Part shown: positions 33,504 to 43,023 of the stretch, in pieces
Numbering within the stretch: the first letter of the stretch is position 1
Layout: each line of letters begins with the position of its first letter
Assembly (NCBI RefSeq): GCF_012584455.1
Contig: NZ_JABAEB010000002.1
Span: 124,001 to 188,000, forward strand
DNA from: Shewanella oncorhynchi
GTDB taxonomy: Bacteria; Pseudomonadota; Gammaproteobacteria; Enterobacterales; Shewanellaceae
Reading direction: 5' to 3'
DNA: 64,000 bases
Notes under the pieces: model-generated
The model's database searches: none
What the model was told of the DNA's origin: nothing
What the model saw: only the letters and a program-made list of their open reading frames with translations
Position numbers and translations under genes: made by a program

Positions 33504-34280
33504 CTACTTATGTATGCTGGTCTCACTCACTACCATCTCTATGGTTTTGACTATTTCAGGGCTTTCAGACATAGGTTGGTCAGACGCTCTATCGCGATAA
33601 GTCACAGCAATTTTGAATGGGGCTTCAAAAGGATAAACAGGTTCAATACTATCCACTTCGATTCGATCGCCAAGCATGACACTGCCTAAGTGTTTCAAGC
33701 TATTGTGTTTAAAATCCAGATTAAACAATCCAAGATACCAAAATACGCCTGAACCTTGAGTCGTCACAATAAAGGGCGCCACAAAGGGCATAGTTTGCAT
33801 TTTAGGATCATCTTGAATCGGTGCGTCACTTTGGGTGTCCGGCTCTAGAGCTGGATCGAAATTTAACGGTGTAATGCGCAAGTAATCGAGTAATGCTCGA
33901 CCTTTTACCTCACCATCTTGGTAGTCGCCCATAGCAAACTCTGTTTGCTTGATCTTAATAAAATGTGTCAGTGCAACGGACTTGCCGCCCTCAGGCAGCG
34001 TTATTTCAACAGGATTGGCGGTATTTAAGCTAAAGAGTTTGAGCATCACTTCCGATGCATTCGCCACAGGCTTTACCTCAAAAGGTGTCACAGTTTCGAT
34101 CTCATTCGCCTGAGCCTGAGTTTTTTCATGCGCCATGGCTTCATCGTATTGCATCACCTGTCCATCTTCCATCACCATATAAATATCATCATTGGTCATG
34201 TTGAAACGGTAAATACCCGCAGCAAGTAAGGCTAATACCACTAAGGTTGCCGCTATGGTTAATTTTACAAACGTACTCAT
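33504..34280 (-). CDS. Membrane-anchored protein of unknown function
   Basis: A 258-residue protein with a single N-terminal membrane segment (TIAATLVVLALLAAGIYRF) and a soluble, probably periplasmic remainder rich in acidic residues and beta-like stretches (VMLKLFSLNTANPVEITLPEGGK; GSGVFWYLGLFNLDFKHNSLKHLG). I do not recognise the family. The frame continues upstream to 34337, but GGGGAGAAG directly before the ATG at 34280 decides the shorter start. It is the next gene after the chitin deacetylase on the same strand, across a 213-nt gap. Confidence 0.75.
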   Translation of the reverse strand: MSTFVKLTIAATLVVLALLAAGIYRFNMTNDDIYMVMEDGQVMQYDEAMAHEKTQAQANEIETVTPFEVKPVANASEVMLKLFSLNTANPVEITLPEGGKSVALTHFIKIKQTEFAMGDYQDGEVKGRALLDYLRITPLNFDPALEPDTQSDAPIQDDPKMQTMPFVAPFIVTTQGSGVFWYLGLFNLDFKHNSLKHLGSVMLGDRIEVDSIEPVYPFEAPFKIAVTYRDRASDQPMSESPEIVKTIEMVVSETSIHK

Positions 34281-34461
34281 CTTCTCTCCCCAATCGCGCT
34301 CGTTATGCGCTACTTTTCTAACACCGATAAACTTCAAATCAATGTCGGAGCAGTATTACAGATACTGAGTTAAAGCGAAGTGGGTAAAGTGTAAAAAATG
34401 CCGCTATTTTGAATTTTGTCAGGCTAAGTTCAGCAACATGCCTTTTACTCGACCAATATGA

Positions 34462-34485
34462 TGGGCCGAGTAAATACTCAGCCCA
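34462..34485 (-). terminator. Hairpin after the deacetylase gene
   Basis: TGGGCCGAGTA and TACTCAGCCCA form an 11-position stem with one mismatch and an AA loop, 8 nt beyond the reverse-strand stop. The T-run is poor, so it may act only as a 3' stabiliser. Confidence 0.5.
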
Positions 34486-34493
34486 ATACATCA

Positions 34494-35633
34494 CTACTTT
34501 TCGTTTTTCCACAAGGCTGGGGTTTGGCTTGGTTGCCAATTGCTTTGGGAGAAATGCGCTTGCACTAAAGAATAGATTTTATCTTGATAGGACACAAACT
34601 CAGGTAGTTGATAATTATGCTGTTCCTGCCAAGCAGGGGCATAATTATCTAGCGTATCAAAACGATACCCTTGACGTTGAGCTTCTTCAACAAAACGCTT
34701 AATTTTAGGCAAGTTGATGGTTGCACCTTGTCCGCGGTGAGCATTCTCAAACAGGAAGTCGTGGGTCAAGATAACCACTTTCCCGTTATGTAAACCATCA
34801 CTACAATCTAAGTTCTGCGTACGACTGTTAAGCGGATTCATCGTCGTTCCAGCGCAGGTGTTGATCACTTGATTGACTTTTGCCACCAGCTCAACCCCAT
34901 CAGCCATGGATTCAGCAGGAAAGGCAACCCCCCAATCCTCTGGTCCCCAGTCTAGATCCCAGCCAAATATTTTATAGTCACTCTCGGCGAGCATGTTTTG
35001 AATTTGCACCGCAACTTGCGAACTGTTGGTCGAGGTTTCTGCGGTACAAGCAAAAGCAGGATCCCAAGGCGGCACAGTATCGGATGTCGCACACAAGCCG
35101 TCGCCTTTGAGTTTACTGGTCACTCGCCAACCATTGGTGTAAGGCAAACGTGCCAACTTAGTCATCTTGTTATTGGGATAACTGGCGGCATTAGGAATAA
35201 GTTCAACCACTTTGGCCGTGTTCGTCACAAAATAGGTGAAATCGGTGGCCGCATCTTGATAGGATTTTACAGGCCAGAGTCCAACTTGATTACAATATGC
35301 CGCCCCAGATTGCACGCCATCAGTGCAGTTATGCAGCATATGATCGTAACTGTGGTTTGCCAGAATATGACCATCGTCTAGCAAGCGTTGTAGGGCGACA
35401 GCCGCTAACGCCTCGTTTTCATCCCCTTCGCCATACATATGAAACGCATTAATAAAGAACGTCGCCTTAATATTGGCATCCTTTAACGTATCTAACAGCC
35501 CTAAGGTCGCGTCAATTGGACCATCATCAAAGGTAAGGTAAATGGTTTTATCGCTGGCGTAGGCCGCACTTAAGCCAGTACTCAAGCTCGCAACACAAAG
35601 CCCAACTGCAACGGCTATCGATTTCAGTTTCAT
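34494..35633 (-). CDS. Secreted chitin-oligosaccharide deacetylase with chitin-binding module
   Basis: A 379-residue protein with a signal peptide, a NodB/CE4 polysaccharide deacetylase domain (TFDDGP near residue 35, giving the catalytic base and metal Asp; the metal His pair in NHSYDHML) and a C-terminal CBM5/12-type chitin-binding module (about 325-375, QLPEFVSYQDKIY...SNWQPSQTPALW). This architecture matches chitin-oligosaccharide deacetylases of Vibrio and Shewanella, which remove one acetyl group from GlcNAc oligomers. AGGA lies 7 nt before the ATG. It diverges from the TonB receptor gene across a 342-nt gap in which I see no clear operator. Metal and catalytic motifs look complete. Confidence 0.9.
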   Translation of the reverse strand: MKLKSIAVAVGLCVASLSTGLSAAYASDKTIYLTFDDGPIDATLGLLDTLKDANIKATFFINAFHMYGEGDENEALAAVALQRLLDDGHILANHSYDHMLHNCTDGVQSGAAYCNQVGLWPVKSYQDAATDFTYFVTNTAKVVELIPNAASYPNNKMTKLARLPYTNGWRVTSKLKGDGLCATSDTVPPWDPAFACTAETSTNSSQVAVQIQNMLAESDYKIFGWDLDWGPEDWGVAFPAESMADGVELVAKVNQVINTCAGTTMNPLNSRTQNLDCSDGLHNGKVVILTHDFLFENAHRGQGATINLPKIKRFVEEAQRQGYRFDTLDNYAPAWQEQHNYQLPEFVSYQDKIYSLVQAHFSQSNWQPSQTPALWKNEK

Positions 35634-35975
35634 GATTTCATCCTATAAATAATGTTTAAAGATGAATAAGTTAGTTCTCTTTACGCACTGGTTAATTCAT
35701 AACCTGTAGACAGCGAGTTCACTCATCCGTTTAGCTTATCTATAGTGAGTAATCCCGCCGGCATTAGTTATACCATCCTAGCAACAAGCCATACTTTTCT
35801 ACGCTAAGTCGATAAATCCTGCCTTTGCACCCAGTTAACCATCCCCTTACCCAAGGCTTCAAAGACAATAGAAAAATACCAATCCTAGTGTGAAAAGTAC
35901 CGCATCAACAATTCGATAACAGGTAAGTTAACTGGAGAAAAAAACAACACAAAAGCACTACAGGGATGCAATAAC

Positions 35976-38612
35976 ATGTCAGAAGGTCAACTATTTAAGA
36001 GCTCTTTGCTCGCATTATGTATCGCTAACGCCTTGTTCGGGATGAGCTCAACCGCAATCGCGGCGGAGCAACAAGAGGCAACCGCAGAAAATATTGAGGT
36101 GATCCAAGTACGCGGCATACGTCGCTCGATTGAAGCCTCGATGAATACCAAACGCTTCGCCGATTCCACGGTCGATGCCATCACCTCGGAAGACATAGGT
36201 AAGTTTCCCGATAAAAACATCGGTGATGCGCTGCAGCGAATTTCAGGGGTGACGGTCGATAGGCAATACGGTGAAGTGAGTGGGGTCACCATTCGTGGTA
36301 CAGCGCCAGAACAGAGTCGTATTTTGCTGAACGGTCAAACCGTTGCGAGCACCTCTTGGTATGATCTTGGTCCTGCCACTCGTACCTTCAACATGGAATT
36401 ATTGTCAGCCGAGCAAGTCAGTGCGGTTGAAGTCCACAAAACGCCAACCGCTAGCCTTGAAGAAGGTGCGCTGGGCGGCACTGTCGATCTCAAAACCCGT
36501 AAGCCCTTAGATCTCGATGCTCACACATATCAAGTGGCGGGTGAGTTGAGCCAAAGCAGCCTGTACGATGAAACAGATCCAAGTGGATCTTTCGTCGGAA
36601 GCTGGAAAAATGACGATGAAAAATTTGGTATTTTAGGCGCTTACTCAGTAGAAAAACTCACCAGTGGTCGGCATGTATTAGAATCGCTCAGCGGTTATTA
36701 TGAATACTTCGCTGCCGATCCTGCACAAGACCAAGAATCAACTGTCGGGGCGTGGGGGATTGGCTCACAGGCATTTAGGGCCGAACGCGAACGGACCAGT
36801 GCCCAAGTCACACTGCAATTTGCACCGACTGAAAAAACAGAGTTCACCTTAGATTACTTTAATTTTGAACTCGATATCCCCCACGTAAACCATAACTTCT
36901 TAACCGTTGGCGCGCGCGGTTCAGGCTCCACCAACGTAGTGAACAACACCCAAGGCGGCACAGCATCGGCAACGATTCTGCCAGCGTATGCGTCGATTAT
37001 TTATAACCCTGTGGTACGCCACGCGGTCAATATGAAATCTGACGTACTCAACTTAACCGGAAAATACGTCGGAGACAGTTTTACGGTAAGTGGCGTCATT
37101 GGCCAATCGACCTCAGATGGCGGCACCCAAGGCGGCTCATCTTCTTGGTGGATCCCTGCGACGGACCAAGGCGGCAAAATTGGCGATCCCGCCTTCCCTA
37201 ATGGTCAAGGCAGTGTCGATGGTGGCTTTAGTTACGATGCCACAGGTCCCTATCAAGTGGTGCTGACGAGCCTAGATGCCAACGATGCTAGCCAGTTCAA
37301 GCATGCGCAAGAAGCCAACTACGAAACCACAGTGCAAGATCATAAAGTCACCTACGCACAGTCTGACTTCGAATATCAACTCGATCATGATTTTATTAAT
37401 AAAATTGCGGTCGGGATTAAGTACAACACCAGTGATTTCGAGCGTAATGCCTTCAACCGTAACCCCGCAGAAATCTTAGGTTTTGTGCCCAATGGCAACC
37501 TAGCCAACTGGAGCGATGGCGTACTGTCTGGCCTGCATTCCCAGAGCGGCGGCAATGTGCTCGACTCCTATGCCAAGTTAGATGAAGACAAATGGTGGGC
37601 GTTTATCAGCGAGAAATACGCCAATGGCGAGTTAGTGGAAGTCGCCGATCTCGGTAACACCTTCACTGTCGAAGAGGATATGTTGGCCCTGTACGCCCAA
37701 GCGGATTTCAGCGGCGAATTCTATCGTGGTAACTTTGGTTTGCGTTACGTTAACACAGACCAAACCTCAACCGGTTTTGCCGATGGCAAACCCTACAATG
37801 AATCCGTTAATTACGATAATTGGTTACCGAGTATCAACGTCGCCTTCGATCTACAAGAAGATCTAATCCTACGTGCCTCGGCCTCTGCCGTGATGGCGCG
37901 TAACAACTACAGCGACCTCAAACCAGGTTTAGCCATAGCGAAAAACTTTGGTACTGCGACCGGCGGTAATCCAAATTTAAAACCCTATAAGGCGAATCAA
38001 GCTGACCTTGGCATCGAATGGTACTTCACTGAATCTTCTATGCTGTCGGCAGCCTTGTTCTACAAAGATATTGATAACGTAGTGTTTGTCACTGAGTCGA
38101 CTCAATACATTGAAGGTTGCGGTGCATCAGAATCCGAGTGGGATAAATGCCGTGTCACAGCCCCAGCCAATGGCGGTAGCGGCTCTGTTACTGGGCTTGA
38201 AATCCAGCTACAACATAACTTTGAAAGCGGTTTTGGCTTCTTAACCAACTACACCTATGTGGACAGTAAGAGCACGCGCCCCGATGGCACAGAGCAGATG
38301 ATTGAAGGTGTGTCAGAAAACTCCTTCAACGGCTCACTCTTCTACGAAGATGATCTGTTCAGCGCCCGTATCGCCTATAACTGGCGTTCAGAATACTTAG
38401 GCGTGGGTAATATTCAAAACGTGTTAAACGACAGCTATCAACAAGTGGATGCCTCGATTATTTGGCATGCGATGGAGAACTTAGATGTTTCACTCGAAGG
38501 GGTTAACTTAACCAATGAAGTGGTGCAATCCTATGATGTTAAATACGGATTAACCCAAAACACCATCGAATTTGGTTCACGCTATTTCGTCGGTGCTAGC
38601 TACAAATTTTAA
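35976..38612 (+). CDS. TonB-dependent receptor of the carbohydrate-uptake type
   Basis: An 878-residue outer-membrane receptor. The signal peptide ends near AIAAEQQ. The plug domain follows with IRRSIEASMNTKR..., EDIGKFPDKNIGDALQRISGV and GTVDLKTRKPL, typical of the TonB-Xanth-Caul group used for oligosaccharides. The rest is beta-barrel, ending FVGASYKF with a terminal aromatic. The context (deacetylase, hexosaminidase, sugar kinase, permease) points to chito-oligosaccharides or GlcNAc-containing glycans. It is followed by an intrinsic terminator and the halogenase-like gene, a pairing that is common for this receptor class. Confidence 0.92.
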   Translation: MSEGQLFKSSLLALCIANALFGMSSTAIAAEQQEATAENIEVIQVRGIRRSIEASMNTKRFADSTVDAITSEDIGKFPDKNIGDALQRISGVTVDRQYGEVSGVTIRGTAPEQSRILLNGQTVASTSWYDLGPATRTFNMELLSAEQVSAVEVHKTPTASLEEGALGGTVDLKTRKPLDLDAHTYQVAGELSQSSLYDETDPSGSFVGSWKNDDEKFGILGAYSVEKLTSGRHVLESLSGYYEYFAADPAQDQESTVGAWGIGSQAFRAERERTSAQVTLQFAPTEKTEFTLDYFNFELDIPHVNHNFLTVGARGSGSTNVVNNTQGGTASATILPAYASIIYNPVVRHAVNMKSDVLNLTGKYVGDSFTVSGVIGQSTSDGGTQGGSSSWWIPATDQGGKIGDPAFPNGQGSVDGGFSYDATGPYQVVLTSLDANDASQFKHAQEANYETTVQDHKVTYAQSDFEYQLDHDFINKIAVGIKYNTSDFERNAFNRNPAEILGFVPNGNLANWSDGVLSGLHSQSGGNVLDSYAKLDEDKWWAFISEKYANGELVEVADLGNTFTVEEDMLALYAQADFSGEFYRGNFGLRYVNTDQTSTGFADGKPYNESVNYDNWLPSINVAFDLQEDLILRASASAVMARNNYSDLKPGLAIAKNFGTATGGNPNLKPYKANQADLGIEWYFTESSMLSAALFYKDIDNVVFVTESTQYIEGCGASESEWDKCRVTAPANGGSGSVTGLEIQLQHNFESGFGFLTNYTYVDSKSTRPDGTEQMIEGVSENSFNGSLFYEDDLFSARIAYNWRSEYLGVGNIQNVLNDSYQQVDASIIWHAMENLDVSLEGVNLTNEVVQSYDVKYGLTQNTIEFGSRYFVGASYKF

Positions 38613-38628
38613 ACTTGAGTCACAGCAT

Positions 38629-38652
38629 AGCCGACCTTAGGGTCGGCTTTTT
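38629..38652 (+). terminator. Intrinsic terminator after the TonB receptor
   Basis: AGCCGACC (38629-38636), loop TTAG, GGTCGGCT (38641-38648), then T-run. It probably lowers expression of the downstream halogenase-like gene relative to the receptor. Confidence 0.85.
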
Positions 38653-38678
38653 GCGTTGATAATGCAGAGGTATAAACC

Positions 38679-40229
38679 ATGAAAGTGAAGCAAGCAATCA
38701 GAAAAATCATTATCTTAGGTGGCGGCACCGCAGGTTGGATGGCAGCGGCTGCCCTAGCGAATAACCCCGTATTTGCCGCCATTGAGCTCTGTTTAGTGGA
38801 ATCGGACAACATATGCACCATAGGCGTTGGTGAAGGTTCAACGCCACACTTGAAACGCTTTATGGACAACTTAGGCATTAGCGAAAAAGATTGGATGGAA
38901 CAATGCCACGCCAGCTATAAAACTGGCATCGATTTCATCAACTGGAATGGGGACGGGCAGCAATATTTTCACCCCTTCTATTGTCAAATGGATGTGAAAC
39001 CCGCTGAAGTTTTCTTTATCAACGCCAATGCAAGACGCCGCGGTCATGGCAGTGCCGTTAAACCCGATGCGTTTTTCTCGAGTGGTGTATTGGCGAAACG
39101 CAATCTCAGCCCAAGGCCGAATAAAGCATTGCCCTACGCTAACGAATACGGCTATCACTTCGATGCCACTGAACTTGCCAACTACTTAAAAGAATACGCT
39201 TGCCAACGCGGCGTAAAACACCTCATCGGCGATGTCATTGAAGTTTCAACAACCCAAAACCAACATATAGACGCCTTAATGCTGGCGAATGGCGAACGAC
39301 TTAACGCCGACTTTTTTATCGATGCCAGCGGCTTTAGCGCTAAGTTAATTCATAAAACCCTAGGCGTACCCTTTCAATCCTTCGCCAATGAACTGCTCAA
39401 CGACAGCGCCGTCACTGTTCCTGTTCCTGCATTAATGGACTCCACTCAAACACAGCAAACCCATGATCTACAAAACAATGCATTGCAAACCCAAGCACAG
39501 CAAGCCAAGTTCCATACCCGCGCCACGGCGCTCAGTGCAGGCTGGCTATGGCAAATCCCCCTAACCCACAGGCTTGGCAATGGCTATGTTTATAGCAGTC
39601 GCCACCTCAGTGCCAATGCCGCAGCCAAGGAATTATTGCACAGTGTTAATCTGCCTGAATCAACCCAAGTACGGTTTCTCAAAATGCGGGTCGGTGTCAG
39701 TGACAAGGCTTGGCACAACAATGTGCTGGCGATAGGACTTGCGCAAAGTTTTATCGAACCGCTCGAAGCCACGTCGATCATGATGACCCAATTCACCCTT
39801 GAAAAATTTATGTCGTTATTCGAGCGCTATCAATTGAATAAGCAGGCAGAGACCTTAAGTCGACAAACATTAAATCAAGCAGTAATGCAGTTAGTGCTCG
39901 GCATAAAGGATTACATTCAGGCCCATTATGTCACCAGTCAGCGCAGCGAACCTTATTGGGTGGCAGCGAGAAAAGTCGCCATTTCCCAAAGGCTGACGCA
40001 ACTATTGCAAGCTTGGTATCAAGGGGAAGACTTTGATTTACTGCTTTACCAATACGATCAGCAACTCGCCTACTTTCGCCCCTCTTGGTATGCGCTGTTA
40101 GCTGGAATGGATTACCACGACCCCGAACTGAAGCGCCCATTTGAGCCGATTTCAGCGGACATCACCGCCCAGGCAATAAGATACTGCCAAACCTTAGTGG
40201 AGCAGTATTTTCAGCCTAAGCATTCGTGA
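38679..40229 (+). CDS. Flavin-dependent tryptophan halogenase family protein
   Basis: A 516-residue flavoprotein: FAD-binding ILGGGTAGWMAAAALA at the N-terminus, GVGEGSTPHLKRFMDNLGI and a WLWQIP segment that fits the halogenase WxWxIP motif. In true halogenases a lysine near the GVGE segment is catalytic; here a Lys is nearby (LKRF), but the spacing differs by one residue, so it may not be equivalent. Members next to TonB receptors in sugar loci have no proven halogenation activity. AGAGGT lies 7 nt before the ATG. A Gln/Thr-rich segment near residues 255-275 looks like a small insertion. Confidence 0.87.
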   Translation: MKVKQAIRKIIILGGGTAGWMAAAALANNPVFAAIELCLVESDNICTIGVGEGSTPHLKRFMDNLGISEKDWMEQCHASYKTGIDFINWNGDGQQYFHPFYCQMDVKPAEVFFINANARRRGHGSAVKPDAFFSSGVLAKRNLSPRPNKALPYANEYGYHFDATELANYLKEYACQRGVKHLIGDVIEVSTTQNQHIDALMLANGERLNADFFIDASGFSAKLIHKTLGVPFQSFANELLNDSAVTVPVPALMDSTQTQQTHDLQNNALQTQAQQAKFHTRATALSAGWLWQIPLTHRLGNGYVYSSRHLSANAAAKELLHSVNLPESTQVRFLKMRVGVSDKAWHNNVLAIGLAQSFIEPLEATSIMMTQFTLEKFMSLFERYQLNKQAETLSRQTLNQAVMQLVLGIKDYIQAHYVTSQRSEPYWVAARKVAISQRLTQLLQAWYQGEDFDLLLYQYDQQLAYFRPSWYALLAGMDYHDPELKRPFEPISADITAQAIRYCQTLVEQYFQPKHS

Positions 40230-40238
40230 TAGTAAGGG

Positions 40239-41213
40239 TTAAATCGCCCTTTGTTTACTGCTAAAGCGCTGACGAAAGCGACTCGGCGTAACGCCTTTAA
40301 ATTGAATAAAGCGTCGATTGAAATTAGATAAATTATTGAAACCACACTGATCGCTGATGGTTGAAATCGGGCTCTGGTTCGAGAGTAATAACTTGCACGC
40401 CTTAGCGATCCGGAGTTGATTGATAAACTCAGTTAAGGTTTTCTCGGTGCGTTTTTTAAAGAAGCGATGGAAGTGATTGGTGCTCATGTGCGCTAACTTT
40501 GCCAAATCCTGTGCCGACAAGGCCTGAGTGTAATTGTCATAAATATGCTCAATCACTTTATCGAGCTTTTTCACAGTAAAGTCGAGCTTACTGCCGTGAG
40601 TGAACAAGGTACTAGACAAGAGTTCTTGCTGACTATCCTGTTGTAATAATGCTAATAATTCCAATAACAATATATAGCGTTTAAAGGGATTAGCCGTCTC
40701 CATCGCGATAAACACGCTATGGGCCTTGCGCGCCGTTTCCTCACTAAACAACACGCCCCGTTTGGCATGGGTCAACAGCGAATGCAAGGATGCTAACTCG
40801 CGCTGCTCATTCACAATTTGGTGTAGCCAGGCTGCGGGAATTTGCGCCACATACACGACTTCCTTCACTCGACTTTTCGAAGCGAAGCCCATCAAAACGG
40901 GCTCTTTCAAACCGACCGCAGTTGAAGCGCCGCCTTTCAAACAATCGTTCTTTGAAACCTCGTTAGTTAAAACATCAAGGTTAGCCTCGGATTGCCAGCC
41001 GTGGGGCATGTCTGGACCGATGATCACTAAATCATAATCGCCATAGCGGGCAATATGATCGCCCACATAACGCATGCCATAACTGTTGAGGGTTAAGCAG
41101 ATTTCGTACTCGGGGTGATAATGCCAGTTGAGATCCATGTGGTCCCATTCATAACGAAAGTAACGCCAAGAGCTGTTTTCATCGGGGATCACTTTTTCAC
41201 ACAGAGGTTTCAT
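40239..41213 (-). CDS. AraC-family regulator with cupin sensor domain
   Basis: A 324-residue protein. The N-terminal cupin (HYHPEYEICLTL..., PDMPHGW) probably senses a sugar ligand. The C-terminal 100 residues are a two-HTH AraC domain (LSAQDLAKLAHMSTNHFHRFFKK and ISTISDQCGFNNLSNFNRRFIQFKGVTPSRFR). Between them, residues about 80-125 form an extra Lys/Val-rich stretch that I do not see in the typical family layout. It converges with the halogenase-like gene and diverges from the MFS permease, so it is the likely local regulator of the chitin-sugar block. Confidence 0.9.
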   Translation of the reverse strand: MKPLCEKVIPDENSSWRYFRYEWDHMDLNWHYHPEYEICLTLNSYGMRYVGDHIARYGDYDLVIIGPDMPHGWQSEANLDVLTNEVSKNDCLKGGASTAVGLKEPVLMGFASKSRVKEVVYVAQIPAAWLHQIVNEQRELASLHSLLTHAKRGVLFSEETARKAHSVFIAMETANPFKRYILLLELLALLQQDSQQELLSSTLFTHGSKLDFTVKKLDKVIEHIYDNYTQALSAQDLAKLAHMSTNHFHRFFKKRTEKTLTEFINQLRIAKACKLLLSNQSPISTISDQCGFNNLSNFNRRFIQFKGVTPSRFRQRFSSKQRAI

Positions 41214-41685
41214 CCATTAAACTCCAGTTACTCATTCCTTTACCTTAGCTTCAATCAGCCCTTACACATCAACGCCACTCACTCAAGCTAGCCGTTATTC
41301 CATCCTGTTAAATTATTCAATCACTTAGACCTTATTTTTAAATGCCAGCCTTGACCTATCAGCTCGGCGAAATCGCTGTGCCTCGCGCACTATTGTCTAT
41401 AGCAAGTCAGCCCTACTGTGATACTCAACTCCGTTACTCTAATACTATTCTATCCAATGTTAATTAAAGGTAACTATTTTACAAGTAAACACTTTATCAG
41501 CAGATACTAAAACACAGCTTTATCTATGCCTATCCGCAGCAGCTATCTGCAACTCGTATCTATCGCCAGTATCTACAGCTCGTATTAACTGCACCTGATG
41601 TAAATCAGCCAAATCTGCGCGAACAGGATTTGCATATGTGAGAAAAGTATCGACAGAGGCACCATTCGTATCACCGCCATAGCGA
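41214..41685. other. Intergenic region between AraC regulator and MFS permease genes
   Basis: This 472-bp gap probably holds promoters for both divergent genes. I see two related words, AACTCGTATC near 41551 and AGCTCGTATT near 41577, as weak candidates for AraC half-sites. I see no gene. Confidence 0.35.
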
Positions 41686-41730
41686 GTGTCAGTCCACAAT
41701 GAATTTCACTTCATTCAATTGGCTAAGCAC

Positions 41731-43023
41731 ATGAAACACAAACTCATCATTCTGTTTGTCCTCTGTACTTTCTTTGTGATTTCCTTGATGACCAACAGTA
41801 TGGGGCCGATTTTCCCTGCGTTAATTGACAGTTATGCTATCGGCCTGACGTTGGCGGGGTTATTTCCCTTTGCGTTTTTTATCGCCTACGGAGTGACATC
41901 GATTCCTGCGGGAATTTTGGTGGACAAGTACGGTGAAAAACGGGTGATCATCTTAGCCTTTAGCCTCGCGTTTATCGGCGCCGTGACTTTTGTGTGTCTG
42001 CCCACCTTTAGCATCGCCATGTTTAGCCTGTTTTGTATTGGCACTGGCATGAGTTTATTGCAGGTAGCAGTGAATCCCTTACTGCGCCAAGCCGCGGGGC
42101 CAGAGCATTTTGCCTTTTTCTCTGTTCTAGCCCAACTCGCCTTTGGCGGCGCCGCGACCTTAGCGCCGCTGGTGTATCAGCATTTTGTCGCCTTAGATCA
42201 AGCCAGTGTTGCATCCGCCAACTATGTGCAACAGCTATTGCCCGAGAACATGAGTTGGCTCGCCATGTACTGGTTATTCGCCGTGGTCGCGCTCGCCATG
42301 GTGCTCTTTGCCAGCTTAGTGAAGATGCCCAAAGTGAATAAACTGACAGATGAGTCGGCAGGTGCCCTCGAGACCCATTTACGCCTTTTCAAAGATAAAA
42401 CCGTTTTGAAATTCTTCTTCGCTATCGCCGCCTACGTTGCGCTTGAGCAAGGGCTCGCTAACAGCATCTCAGTCTTTTTGCTGCAATATCATGGCCTTGA
42501 CACCTTAAGTGTCGGCGCCAATGTGGTTAGCAATTTTTGGTTTTACATGACGCTCGGCTGCCTACTCGGTTTACTGCTACTTAAACTCATCGACAGTCAG
42601 ATCTTGCTGCTCAGTTTTTCCCTTAGTTCACTGGTTTGTTTTCTGGTGGCGATTTGGGGACCGAGCCAACTAGCATTAATTTGTTTCCCATTGGTTGGCT
42701 TTTTCATTTCTATCATGTGGTCGGTGATCTTCTCGTTGGCGCTCAATTCGCGCACTCAAGATCATGGATCATTCGCCGGCATTCTCTGTACCGGCATTAT
42801 CGGCGGCGCGTTTATCTCGCCGATCATTGGTGTTATCAGTGAGCTATCCGGCGAGTTACGGCTCGGGATGTTAGTGCTGTTAATCCCTATGGCTTACATA
42901 GGTTATGTGGCCCTAACGGCTCGTCCCTTGATTAAAAACACCACCCTATTTTCAACAAAAGCGGCCTCAAAGAATGACGAGCCGATGGCAACAAACAACA
43001 CGAGAGGCAACAAGCTATTATGA
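41731..43023 (+). CDS. MFS sugar permease
   Basis: A 430-residue major facilitator with twelve predicted helices and the MFS loop motif GILVDKYGEKRVI between helices 2 and 3. The profile and context suggest a FucP/NagP-like symporter for GlcNAc or a related sugar. The frame extends to a GTG at 41686, but the first helix follows directly after the ATG at 41731 (MKHKLIILFVLC), so that start is preferred; neither has a strong ribosome site. The kinase gene overlaps its stop (ATGA), so transport and phosphorylation are probably co-translated. Confidence 0.87.
   Translation: MKHKLIILFVLCTFFVISLMTNSMGPIFPALIDSYAIGLTLAGLFPFAFFIAYGVTSIPAGILVDKYGEKRVIILAFSLAFIGAVTFVCLPTFSIAMFSLFCIGTGMSLLQVAVNPLLRQAAGPEHFAFFSVLAQLAFGGAATLAPLVYQHFVALDQASVASANYVQQLLPENMSWLAMYWLFAVVALAMVLFASLVKMPKVNKLTDESAGALETHLRLFKDKTVLKFFFAIAAYVALEQGLANSISVFLLQYHGLDTLSVGANVVSNFWFYMTLGCLLGLLLLKLIDSQILLLSFSLSSLVCFLVAIWGPSQLALICFPLVGFFISIMWSVIFSLALNSRTQDHGSFAGILCTGIIGGAFISPIIGVISELSGELRLGMLVLLIPMAYIGYVALTARPLIKNTTLFSTKAASKNDEPMATNNTRGNKLL

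Noticed and set aside
34998..35381. 127-codon forward frame opposite the deacetylase gene
   Set aside because: Antisense to the conserved NodB domain and without a recognisable motif.
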